From positions 1 to 9,516 of the forward strand of contig JAGSPQ010000057.1 in the NCBI GenBank assembly GCA_018262385.1: a DNA stretch of 9,516 nucleotides, written 5' to 3'. Numbering within the stretch: the stretch's first letter is position 1; each line of letters starts with the position of its first letter. The translations under genes were made by a program, and so were the position numbers. This DNA is from Myxococcaceae bacterium (GTDB lineage Bacteria > Myxococcota > Myxococcia > Myxococcales > Myxococcaceae). The notes beneath the pieces are model-generated. The model worked only from the letters and a program-made list of their open reading frames with translations. It was not told the origin of the DNA and searched no databases. Of the stretch, positions 1 to 6,943 are shown in pieces.

Positions 1-423
1 CGGGGCGAGGCCTTCTTCGCGCGGTGTCTGGAGGAGGCGCTCGGGTTCTTCGGATCCCGGCTGGTGAACGGCGCCCGGCGCTGCACCCAGCTCAACGAGT
101 GGATGGAGCTGTTCCACCACGGCTCGGCGGAGCACCGGAAGGTGGCCGCCTTCGTCCTCGCGCTGAAGGCCGCCGAAGGAGACGAGCCGGCCGACTCGAA
201 GCGGCTGGTGCCGACCGACGACCGCCTGTTTCACGCGGTCAGCCACGCGCTGGGGTACCTGCTGGGCGAGGCGCTGTTCCGGGCGTTCGACTCGGGGCGG
301 CTCCACCCGCTCGAGGTCCGCGGGTTGTTCGCCGATCCGTTCCGGCTCGCGGCCGAGCGGTACTTCGCGCTCTGTGCCCGGCTGTTCGCGCGGGCCCCGA
401 GCCAGAGCGCGGCGGCGCACTGA
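1..423 (+). CDS. C-terminal part of an unrecognised protein (5' end outside window)
   Basis: The frame is open from the first base, so this is the last 140 codons of a longer gene; a GTG at 64 is in frame but is probably internal. The visible part looks soluble and largely helical. It carries a segment around VSHALGYLLGEALFRAF and ends in an Ala-rich tail with no membrane segment. I do not recognise the family and see no catalytic motif. It ends with TGA at 421-423, only 10 bases before the stop of the convergent AgmX-like gene, so there is no room for a dedicated terminator between them. The coding call rests on the long open frame and sensible amino-acid composition; overlapping frames are Arg/Ala/Gly-rich shadows. 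Confidence 0.7.
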   Translation, partial: RGEAFFARCLEEALGFFGSRLVNGARRCTQLNEWMELFHHGSAEHRKVAAFVLALKAAEGDEPADSKRLVPTDDRLFHAVSHALGYLLGEALFRAFDSGRLHPLEVRGLFADPFRLAAERYFALCARLFARAPSQSAAAH

Positions 424-433
424 AGCAAAGCGG

Positions 434-1084
434 TCAGGAGACCGGCTGCTTCGCCTCGAGCCGGATCGGCACGATCAGCTCGGCGTCGTAGGCCAGCGCC
501 GGCAGCTTCATCCGCCGCAGCTGCCAGGCGATGCAGGCCCCGACTGCCTTCTCGCGGCGATCGCCCTCGATCACCCGCGCGTGGGTCACCTCGCCCCGGG
601 TCGAGACGCTGACCGAGAGCACCACGAAGCCGCTGAACACCGCCTGCTTGCGCAGCTCGACGTCGAAGCAGTGTTCGAAGATCGCCCGCTTGTGGCGCAT
701 CGCGAGCCGAATCGCGTCTTCGGGCCGGGGCCCGTTCGAGATCGAGGCCTCGGGATCTTCCGGCTCGGCCAGCGAAGGGTCGCTCACCGCCCCGGTCACC
801 TGCAGCCGGTGCCGGGCCACCCGGCCGAACACGTACAGCGGCGGCGCGAGCCAGCGATCGCGCGGCCTCGCCGATTGGGGCGGCGAGGGCGGCGGCTGGT
901 AGTCGATGATCAGCGCGTCCTTGATCGCCTCGAGCTCCTGCGCTTCGGTGGGCGCAGTGACCTGCCGGACCGGCGTCGCGGTCGGGGGGTTGAGGCGATC
1001 GTGGCGAAGCTTTCGCGCCCCGAGAAATCCTGCACCTGCCCCGACGACCACCGCAGCGATCACAATCCAATGGCTCGTACGCAT
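434..1084 (-). CDS. membrane-anchored AgmX/PglI C-terminal-domain (TonB-like) protein
   Basis: A protein of 216 aa. Residues 7-23 form one hydrophobic segment following a short MRTSHW start, so the protein is probably anchored in the inner membrane with its bulk in the periplasm. Residues about 33-75 are a Pro-rich linker. Residues about 120-211 resemble the AgmX/PglI C-terminal domain common in Myxococcota, a TonB-C-like fold. The signs are an IRLAMRHKRAIFEHC opening, the alternating GFVVLSVSVSTRGEVTHARV strand region, and the characteristic pair of cysteines (C139 and C184). In this family the domain is found in gliding-motility and envelope-complex proteins, but this protein lacks the FHA or other N-terminal modules of AgmX itself, so its role is unknown. 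It lies 96 bases downstream of the PAP2 gene on the same strand and may be co-transcribed with it. No clear Shine-Dalgarno precedes the ATG. Confidence 0.82.
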   Translation of the reverse strand: MRTSHWIVIAAVVVGAGAGFLGARKLRHDRLNPPTATPVRQVTAPTEAQELEAIKDALIIDYQPPPSPPQSARPRDRWLAPPLYVFGRVARHRLQVTGAVSDPSLAEPEDPEASISNGPRPEDAIRLAMRHKRAIFEHCFDVELRKQAVFSGFVVLSVSVSTRGEVTHARVIEGDRREKAVGACIAWQLRRMKLPALAYDAELIVPIRLEAKQPVS

Positions 1085-1180
1085 GAGCCCGCGTCAGTTC
1101 ATAGGGCGTGCCGGGGCCCCCCCCCTCACTTCATCGGCGGTTGCGAGCGGGCGCCGTGGCGGATTGCCCGCGCCGCGCTT

Positions 1181-2014
1181 TCAGAAATTGCGCGCAACGG
1201 TCAAACCCGCGCCGCGGGTTCCGGCCCAGGGCTGAACCTCGACCTCGTACTCGCGCATCAACTTCCACGACTGCCAGCCGAAGAGCGTGCCGAGCGCGGC
1301 GCCCACCACCACGTCGGAGAACCAGTGGGTGCTCTGCTGCACCCGCGCAATTCCGACCCAGAGCGCCAGCCCGTAGAACAGCGGCGCCAGCCTTGGGTAC
1401 TCCTGCGACAGCACCGCCGCGGTGGCAAACGCGGACATCGTGTGACCCGAGGGCATCGCGTCGGCGGTGTCGCGCGAGAACCAGTGCTGTTGGGTGCGAT
1501 CGAAGCTGGGCCGCTCGAGCCGGAAGATCCGCTTGCCGAGGAACGAGGCGACGCCGGTGGCGGCGAGCGCCTGCAGCCCGGCGAGGCAGACCCGCTGGCC
1601 GTCGCGGCCTCCGAACAGGCCGAGGGCGAGGAACAGCGTCACGTCCACCCAGCCCTCGCCCAGGTAGCTGACCCAGTACGACAGCTGCTTGTCGCCCACC
1701 ACCGGGTCGGGGAGCTTCTGCGCCGCCGCGTAGGTCTGCACGTCGGTGTTGAGCGCGATGGTGGTGCCGAGCATCGCCGGGAGGATCACGAACGCGTCGG
1801 ACAGCTCGGGGCGAAACGGCCGCGCCAGCACCGAGCCGGTGTTGAGCAGCACCCGGGTGATGGGAATGCTGGGGAACGAGCGCATCGCCAGCATCGACTC
1901 GGGACCGACGAGGGTGACCTCGGCTCGCGCGGGCGGGGGAAGCAGCACGGGGGCCTCGGCGACGAGAGGGACGTCGGCGGAGCTGAGGAGGATCGCGAGG
2001 GCAAACGCCAACAT
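1181..2014 (-). CDS. PAP2-family (type 2 phosphatidic acid phosphatase-like) membrane phosphatase
   Basis: A protein of 277 aa with a hydrophobic, signal-like N-terminus (MLAFALAILLSSADVPLVAEA) and several membrane segments. All three PAP2 signature motifs are intact: K161-x6-R168-P169; P188-S-G-H191, containing the general acid/base histidine; and R224-x5-H230-x3-D234, where H230 would be the nucleophile. Family members remove phosphate from lipid phosphates such as phosphatidate, phosphatidylglycerophosphate or undecaprenyl pyrophosphate, usually on the periplasmic face. The substrate cannot be told from sequence. The gene is transcribed divergently from plsB, which makes a glycerolipid role attractive but unproven. 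The C-terminus ends in a short beta-like segment closing on Phe (GLTVARNF). The ATG at 2014 gives the only sensible signal sequence; no strong Shine-Dalgarno precedes it. Confidence 0.9.
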   Translation of the reverse strand: MLAFALAILLSSADVPLVAEAPVLLPPPARAEVTLVGPESMLAMRSFPSIPITRVLLNTGSVLARPFRPELSDAFVILPAMLGTTIALNTDVQTYAAAQKLPDPVVGDKQLSYWVSYLGEGWVDVTLFLALGLFGGRDGQRVCLAGLQALAATGVASFLGKRIFRLERPSFDRTQQHWFSRDTADAMPSGHTMSAFATAAVLSQEYPRLAPLFYGLALWVGIARVQQSTHWFSDVVVGAALGTLFGWQSWKLMREYEVEVQPWAGTRGAGLTVARNF

Positions 2015-2078
2015 CGCGACGCACCCTAATACGACAACGGTCGCCTATCGGCGTTCGAGGCCCTAATCTGCCCCGCCC
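2015..2078. promoter_or_regulatory. divergent promoter region between the PAP2 gene and plsB
   Basis: These 64 bases must hold promoters for both genes. A direct repeat CCCTAAT occurs at 2024-2030 and 2061-2067. On the plus strand TAATCT (2064-2069) resembles a -10 box and ends only 9 bases before the plsB ATG. On the minus strand TATTAG (2031-2026) ends 11 bases before the PAP2 ATG. Neither ATG has a Shine-Dalgarno, so very short or leaderless transcripts are possible. No convincing -35 boxes are visible, so the exact sites are guesses. Confidence 0.35.
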
Positions 2079-4613
2079 ATGGGGGAAGAAGCGCTCATCG
2101 AGCAGCCGGTGCAGGGAACGGCCGAGGCGGCAGCGCGCGAGGAGTTCGGCCCGTTCGGCCGGTGGGCGGCGCACCGCTACTTCGAGCAGGTGCGCTTTGC
2201 GCTGACGGCCACCGAAGAGCTGCGGCGGCTTCACGAGAAGGGCCACGTGGTCCACGTGATGCGCAGCACCTCGTGGATCAACTACCTCTACCTGACCTGG
2301 GCGCTGATCCGGCGGGGGCTGCCGCCGATTCGGGCGGTGGTGAACCTGCGTCGCTGGTTCACCCGCCCCTGGTCGAAGACCGCCCAGCGCGGCGACTTCG
2401 ACGTCCGGGTCAGCTACGCGCGCCGCCACAACGGCTCGACCCTGGTCTTCCTCAAAGAGAGCGCGATCGGCCGCGCCGCCGGCCGCGACTCGAGCGAGGA
2501 TCCGTTTCCCGCGCTGGTCGAGCTGGCGAAGAAGTCCGACCGGCCGATCTTCCTCGTCCCCGAGCTGTTCGTCTGGGAGAAGTGGAACCAGAAGATCGCG
2601 CCCAGCCTCTTCGATCGGATCTTCGGCAGCCCCGAGGCGCCCGGGTTCCTCCACTCGCTGCTGGTGTTCCTGCGCAACTACCACCGGGCCCAGTTCCGGG
2701 TCGGCGAGCCGGTGGACTTGAAGGCCTTCGCCGAGGCCAACCCGCTCGACTCGACGGCGGTGCTGGCGCGCAAGGTCCGCAGCTCGTTGCACCACCACCT
2801 CGCCCGGGAGACGCGGGCGGTGTTCGGGCCTCCGGCCAAGCCGACCGATCGGCTGCTCGACGAGGCGCTGCGCGACAAGGTGTTCCGCGCCGCGCTCGAC
2901 GAGGTCGCGAAGGAGAAGCACCGATCGTTCGAGAGCGTTCAGCGCGAGGCCCGGCGCAACCTCGACGAGATCGCCGCCCGCTACATGCCGTCGGTGGTGG
3001 CGATCGCCGCGCCGGTGCTGCGCTGGGTCTTCAACCGGATCTACGACGGGATCGAGGTCGACGAGGCGGGGCTCGAGCGGGCGATGAAGGCCGCGGCCCA
3101 CACCCCGATCGTGATCACCCCCAGCCACAAGAGCCACGTCGACTACCTGGTGATGAGCCACGTGATGTGGGAGCGCGGCTACTCGGTGCCGGTGGTCGCC
3201 GCCGGAGCCAACCTCTCGTTCTTCCCGCTCGGCCCCTTCCTGCGGCGCGGCGGCGCCTTCTTCCTGCGCCGGACCTTCAAGGGCGACAAGATCTACGGGG
3301 CGGCGTTCAAGGCCTACCTGAAGAAGCTGGTTCACGACGGGATCCACCACGAGTTCTTCCCCGAGGGGGGGCGCTCGCGCACCGGGAAGCTGCTGCAGCC
3401 CAAGCTGGGGATGTTCACCTGGCTGGTCGACGCGGTGCTCGAGGGCGCCCGCGAGGATCTGCTCTTCGTGCCGGTGGCGATCGACTACGAGAAGGTGGTC
3501 GAGGGGGCCAGCTACACCGCCGAGCTGCGCGGGGGCGAGAAGAAGCCCGAGGACCTGTCGGCCCTGCTGTCGGCGCCCAAGGTGCTCTCAGAGAACTACG
3601 GCCGCATTCACTTGAGCTTCGACGAGCCGGTGTCGCTCGCGGCGCTGATGAAGGAGCGCGGGATCAACCGCCGGGGGGTGGTGACCGACGAGCAGAAGAA
3701 GGGGCTGGTGCGCGCGCTCGGCAACCGGGTGATGTACGGAATCGGCCGGGTGTCGACGGTGACCCCGCACGCGCTGCTGGCCGCCGCCCTGCTCGCCCAC
3801 CGCCGCCGCGGCGTCTCGGCGCGCGAGGTGACCGATCGGATCGTGCTGCTGCGGAAGATCGCCAGCGACCTGGGCGCGCCGCTCTCGCGCCACCTGATCG
3901 ACGCGCCCTCGAGCCCGACCACCCTCGGCCCGGTCGCGGACGCGCTGAAGACCTTCGTCGCAGAGGGGTGCCTCAAGGCCGCCGAGGCGAAGGGCGAGCC
4001 GATCTACGCGCTCGACGACGACCGGCGGTCCGAGCTGAGCTTCTACAAGAACACCCTGCTCAACCTCGTCGCCGGCCGGACGATCGTCGCCCGCGCGCTG
4101 CTCGCCGACGAGACGAAGCTCGAGCTGCCGGCGATCTCCGAGCGCGCCCAGTTCCTCTCGCGGCTGTTCAAGTTCGAGTTCGTCTTCCCGGTGGGCAAGA
4201 CGTTCGATCAGATCTTCGTCGAGACCGTCGAGCACCTGATCACGCTGGGGCTGGTGGTGAAGGAAGAGCAGCGCCTGCGGGTGGCCCCCGAGCACTTCGC
4301 CCGGCCCCAGCTCGAGTTCGTCGGCGATCTGATCCGCGACTACCTCGAGTCGTACCTGATGGCCGCGCTGACCCTGGCCGAGGTCGGCGCCGGCCTCGAC
4401 AAGAAGGAGTTCATCCGCCGGGCGCTCGACAACGGGCGGGCCGAGTTCCTCGCCGGGAAGATCACCACCGCCGAGTCGATCTCGCGCACCAACCTCGAGA
4501 GCGCGCTGCAGTGGCTGCTCGATCAGCAGGCGCTGGTCGAGAAAGACAAGAAGCTGACCCTCGGGCCCCGGCCGCTGCCGGATCTGGCCGAACAGATCCG
4601 CGCCTACCTCTGA
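2079..4613 (+). CDS. plsB: glycerol-3-phosphate 1-O-acyltransferase PlsB
   Basis: An 844-aa protein, close to the roughly 800-aa length of enterobacterial PlsB. It transfers an acyl chain from acyl-ACP or acyl-CoA to the sn-1 position of glycerol-3-phosphate, the first step of phospholipid synthesis, at the cytoplasmic membrane. The four acyltransferase motifs are complete: H350-K-S-H-V-D355 (HX4D catalytic pair), GGAFFLRRTF at 391-400, FPEGGRSRTGK at 427-437, and VPVAIDYEKV at 464-473. This spacing and wording match PlsB rather than PlsC. Residues about 58-215 look like a degenerate copy of the same domain without catalytic residues (see findings), and about 520-844 is the helical C-terminal region of the family. 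The ATG at 2079 follows the divergent promoter with no Shine-Dalgarno. The PEGA gene follows after 23 bases and may share its transcript. Confidence 0.94.
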   Translation: MGEEALIEQPVQGTAEAAAREEFGPFGRWAAHRYFEQVRFALTATEELRRLHEKGHVVHVMRSTSWINYLYLTWALIRRGLPPIRAVVNLRRWFTRPWSKTAQRGDFDVRVSYARRHNGSTLVFLKESAIGRAAGRDSSEDPFPALVELAKKSDRPIFLVPELFVWEKWNQKIAPSLFDRIFGSPEAPGFLHSLLVFLRNYHRAQFRVGEPVDLKAFAEANPLDSTAVLARKVRSSLHHHLARETRAVFGPPAKPTDRLLDEALRDKVFRAALDEVAKEKHRSFESVQREARRNLDEIAARYMPSVVAIAAPVLRWVFNRIYDGIEVDEAGLERAMKAAAHTPIVITPSHKSHVDYLVMSHVMWERGYSVPVVAAGANLSFFPLGPFLRRGGAFFLRRTFKGDKIYGAAFKAYLKKLVHDGIHHEFFPEGGRSRTGKLLQPKLGMFTWLVDAVLEGAREDLLFVPVAIDYEKVVEGASYTAELRGGEKKPEDLSALLSAPKVLSENYGRIHLSFDEPVSLAALMKERGINRRGVVTDEQKKGLVRALGNRVMYGIGRVSTVTPHALLAAALLAHRRRGVSAREVTDRIVLLRKIASDLGAPLSRHLIDAPSSPTTLGPVADALKTFVAEGCLKAAEAKGEPIYALDDDRRSELSFYKNTLLNLVAGRTIVARALLADETKLELPAISERAQFLSRLFKFEFVFPVGKTFDQIFVETVEHLITLGLVVKEEQRLRVAPEHFARPQLEFVGDLIRDYLESYLMAALTLAEVGAGLDKKEFIRRALDNGRAEFLAGKITTAESISRTNLESALQWLLDQQALVEKDKKLTLGPRPLPDLAEQIRAYL

Positions 4614-4636
4614 CATCCTGATAGCCTTTTGGGCCA

Positions 4637-5830
4637 ATGCGCCTGCTTGAATTGTCGGGTCCGTCGCTTCGGCTGGTCGGGCTGTCCCTCCCCCTGTGCT
4701 GCTCGGTGGCCTTTGCCCAGGGCTTCGAGCTCGATCTGTCCGAGCCCGAGATCCCGGCGGAGTTCCGCCCGTCGATCGCGGTGATCGGGATCACCTCGGG
4801 CGCCCCCGCCGAGGACCCGCTGCTCACCTCCCGCGCCCGCCAGCTCGAGACCGAGCTGCTCAAGTCCGCCACCGGCAACCCCGCGTTCGGCAAGGTGATG
4901 AACCCGACCCAGGTGAGCGAAGAGCTGGGCGCCGGGGCCGCCCAGGCGCGCAAGTGCGTCGACTACGCCTGCCTCGACGCGCTGGCGAAGAAGCTGAAGG
5001 TCGACCGGCTGATCCTCGGGCTCGTCACCTCGTCGGGCCCGGCCAGCCTGCTCACCCTGCACGGGTTCGACGCCGTGCTGCCCGAGGTGATCGAGGCGCG
5101 GGTCGAGAGCGCCGAGCGGGCCGAGAAGGCGAAGATCGGCGGGTTCGCGGGCATCCAGGGCAAGAGCCAGGCCCAGAAGGACAAGGAGTTCGTGCGCAGC
5201 GCGGTGCCGGTGTTCTTCGAGGTGCTCGAGAAGATCAAGGAGAGCAACGGGAAGATCGTGGTCGACAGCGCGGAGGCCAGCTCGATCGCGACGATCAACG
5301 GCACCGAGTTCGGAGTGGGCGCGTTCGAGAAGGTGGTCCCGCGCGGCAGCTATGACGTCAAGGTCAACGCGGCCGGCTACCTGCCCTACGAAGCGAAGGT
5401 GGTGGTCGAGCCGCAGAAGGTGGCGCAGGTGAAGGTGCTGCTGGCCGCCAAGCCGATCGAGCGCAAAGTGGAAGTGGTCGAGGTGCGCACCGGCACGCCG
5501 GCCACCGAGCGCCCGGGCCTGTACATCGCCATCGCCGGCCTGGCCGCGGTGGGGGTGGGCATCGGCCTGGGGATGATGGCCAAGGGGGTCGAAGCGCGCG
5601 CGAAGCCGGACGCCAACGGGGTGGTGCCGATCAGCCGCACCGCCGCCAAGGGCGCCCAGACCAACGCGATGATCGCCAACGTCCTCGTCGGGGTCGGGGC
5701 CGCCGCCACCGTCGGAGGCGGGCTGTGGTTCGCCCTCACCCCGGGGGCCACGAAGAAGAAGGAAGAGGCGGCGCCGGTCGACAGCGGAGGCGGCTTCGGC
5801 GCGATGGTCGGCTACGGGGGCAGCTTCTGA
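4637..5830 (+). CDS. exported PEGA-domain-like protein with two C-terminal membrane segments
   Basis: A protein of 397 aa. Residues 1-27 are a Sec signal peptide (hydrophobic core LVGLSLPLCCSVAFA, likely cleaved after AFA). Residues about 44-135 form an alpha/beta domain with a C-x4-C pair (C107, C112) in KCVDYACLDALAKKLKVDRL. Residues about 204-270 look like a PEGA or carboxypeptidase-regulatory-like beta sandwich (IATINGTEFG, then PRGSYDVKVNAAGYLPYE), a fold often found in surface and envelope proteins. Two hydrophobic Gly/Ala-rich stretches follow at about 294-314 and 344-366, then a Gly-rich tail. Proteins of this layout are frequent in myxobacteria but mostly uncharacterised. The gene starts 23 bases after plsB and its stop is 8 bases before the proposed start of the next lipoprotein, so the three may form an operon. 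The role is unknown; envelope location is well supported. Confidence 0.82.
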   Translation: MRLLELSGPSLRLVGLSLPLCCSVAFAQGFELDLSEPEIPAEFRPSIAVIGITSGAPAEDPLLTSRARQLETELLKSATGNPAFGKVMNPTQVSEELGAGAAQARKCVDYACLDALAKKLKVDRLILGLVTSSGPASLLTLHGFDAVLPEVIEARVESAERAEKAKIGGFAGIQGKSQAQKDKEFVRSAVPVFFEVLEKIKESNGKIVVDSAEASSIATINGTEFGVGAFEKVVPRGSYDVKVNAAGYLPYEAKVVVEPQKVAQVKVLLAAKPIERKVEVVEVRTGTPATERPGLYIAIAGLAAVGVGIGLGMMAKGVEARAKPDANGVVPISRTAAKGAQTNAMIANVLVGVGAAATVGGGLWFALTPGATKKKEEAAPVDSGGGFGAMVGYGGSF

Positions 5831-5838
5831 GTCGGCCG

Positions 5839-6939
5839 TTGCGGTGGGCCGTGGTCGGCTTCACCGTGGCCACCGCCGCGATCGGCTGCCGGGTCGCGCT
5901 GGGAGACGACAAGCTCTACTCGTGCGCCACCACCGCCGACTGTGGCGGAGACGGCTTCGTCTGCGCCGCGCCGGCCGGGGGCGCCGGACGCTGCTGCAAG
6001 AGCACCGGCAGCGAGAAGTGCAACGGCCTCGACGACGACTGCAATGGGCTGATCGACGACGGCTTCCCGGCCGAGCTGTGCAACGGGCTGGACGACAACT
6101 GCGACGGGAAGATCGACGAGGCCTTCAACCTCGTCAGCGACGCCCTCCACTGCGGCCAGTGTGGCGCCGCCTGCGCGGCCGACTCGATCTGCGTCGCCAG
6201 CGTCTGCAAGATCGCCAACGAGGCGATCTGCACCGACGGCCTCGACAACGACGCCGACGCGAAGACCGACTGCGCCGACCCCGACTGCAACTTGAAGAGC
6301 TGCGGCACCGGCTGCGCGTGCCGCGCCGGGCGCAAGGCCGAGGGCAACTGCACCAACGCGGCGGACGACGACGGCGACGCCAAAGTCGACTGCGCCGACG
6401 AGGACTGCGCCGGAGCGGGCTGCGCGGCCGACGGCGGCACCGGCTGCACCTGCGGCGGGCTGGCGAAGAAAGAGACCGACTGCCGCGACACCTTCGACAA
6501 CGATCTCGACACCGCGGTCGACTGCGCCGACCCCGACTGCCTGGCCCAGCTGTGCCAGCCAGCCCCCTCGACCTTCCGCTGCGGCGCGGGCAACGCGTGC
6601 GCGTGCAACGACGGGGGAACGACGGCCGAGACCGGCGCCCTGCTGTGCCGCGACCGCGTCGACAACGACTGCGATGGGCTGCTCGACTGCGCCGAGGCCG
6701 ACTGCAACTTCCTCTCGTGCTCGCCCGACGGCGGCTTCGGCTGCCGCTGCCTGTTCGGCGGGCGCAGCGAGGTCGACTGCGCCGACCGGAAGGACAACGA
6801 CGAGGACGGGGTGAGCGACTGCGGCGACGCCCAGCCCGATGGCGGCGGCGACTGCCCGATCAGCACCGCCTGCACCTACCTGAACAGCGGGGGGGTGGTG
6901 AAAGCGGGCAGCTGCGCGGCCGACCGGACCTGCAAGTAG
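5839..6939 (+). CDS. Cys-rich lipoprotein with seven Asp-rich (MopE-like) repeats
   Basis: I place the start at TTG 5839. It gives a lipoprotein signal, MRWAVVGFTVATAAIGC, with lipobox A-I-G-C17 and 366 residues. The in-frame GTG far upstream (5725) would only add an Arg/Gly-rich shadow of the preceding gene; a CTG at 5827 overlapping the previous TGA is a less likely alternative. After C17 comes a Cys-rich head (about 23-55). Next are two MopE-type putative metal-binding motifs (CNGLDDDCNGLIDD, CNGLDDNCDGKIDE), then five related loops of the form C-x3-x-D-N-D-x-D-x3-D-C-x-D-x-D-C. About 47 residues are cysteine, so extensive disulfide bonding outside the cytoplasm is expected. The Asp spacing resembles calcium-binding loops, but metal binding is inference. 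The protein is probably tethered to the outer membrane. Its stop is 4 bases from the convergent metalloprotease gene. Confidence 0.83.
   Translation: MRWAVVGFTVATAAIGCRVALGDDKLYSCATTADCGGDGFVCAAPAGGAGRCCKSTGSEKCNGLDDDCNGLIDDGFPAELCNGLDDNCDGKIDEAFNLVSDALHCGQCGAACAADSICVASVCKIANEAICTDGLDNDADAKTDCADPDCNLKSCGTGCACRAGRKAEGNCTNAADDDGDAKVDCADEDCAGAGCAADGGTGCTCGGLAKKETDCRDTFDNDLDTAVDCADPDCLAQLCQPAPSTFRCGAGNACACNDGGTTAETGALLCRDRVDNDCDGLLDCAEADCNFLSCSPDGGFGCRCLFGGRSEVDCADRKDNDEDGVSDCGDAQPDGGGDCPISTACTYLNSGGVVKAGSCAADRTCK
6019..6855 (+). repeat. array of seven Asp/Cys repeats inside the lipoprotein gene
   Basis: Repeat units begin at 6019, 6079, 6229, 6349, 6481, 6646 and 6778 (residues 61, 81, 131, 171, 215, 270, 314). 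Units 1-2 are short MopE-like loops. Units 3-7 are about 25 residues each with the core D-N-D-x-D, then D-C-A-D-x-D-C in units 3-6. Spacers between units 3-7 each carry a C-x-C pair (GCAC, GCTC, ACAC, GCRC). A 21-base stretch is identical at 6268-6288 and 6520-6540, which fits internal duplication. Confidence 0.8.
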
Positions 6940-6943
6940 CGGA

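Noticed and set aside
421..423. Other gene-ending TGA codons as possible selenocysteine sites
   Set aside because: I read past the TGA stops at 423, 434, 5830 and 9256; the frames continue as Arg/Ser/Pro-rich shadows or run into the next gene with no conserved domain, so these are ordinary stops.
1113..1125. GGGG followed by a run of nine C between the PAP2 and AgmX-like genes
   Set aside because: It could be a slippage or sequencing-error site, but it is intergenic, does not alter a reading frame, and gives no clear regulatory structure.
1147..1171. Inverted repeat GCGGGC...GCCCGC downstream of the PAP2 stop as a terminator
   Set aside because: Only six pairs with a 13-base loop and no T-tract on the minus strand; such chance repeats are frequent in DNA this GC-rich.
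374..2029. Long plus-strand open frame of 551 codons
   Set aside because: It is antisense to the AgmX-like and PAP2 genes, both of which have strong family motifs; its low-complexity Arg/His/Pro composition marks it as a shadow.
1131..3350. Long minus-strand open frame of 739 codons
   Set aside because: It runs antisense to plsB and out of frame with the PAP2 gene. Its composition (Arg/Gly/Ala/Pro/His-rich, repeated Glu-Arg) is typical of a shadow frame in GC-rich DNA, and it has no recognisable domain.
5725..5838. Upstream extension of the Asp-loop lipoprotein from 5725
   Set aside because: The extra residues overlap the PEGA gene, are Arg/Gly-rich, and would bury the clear lipoprotein signal that begins at TTG 5839.
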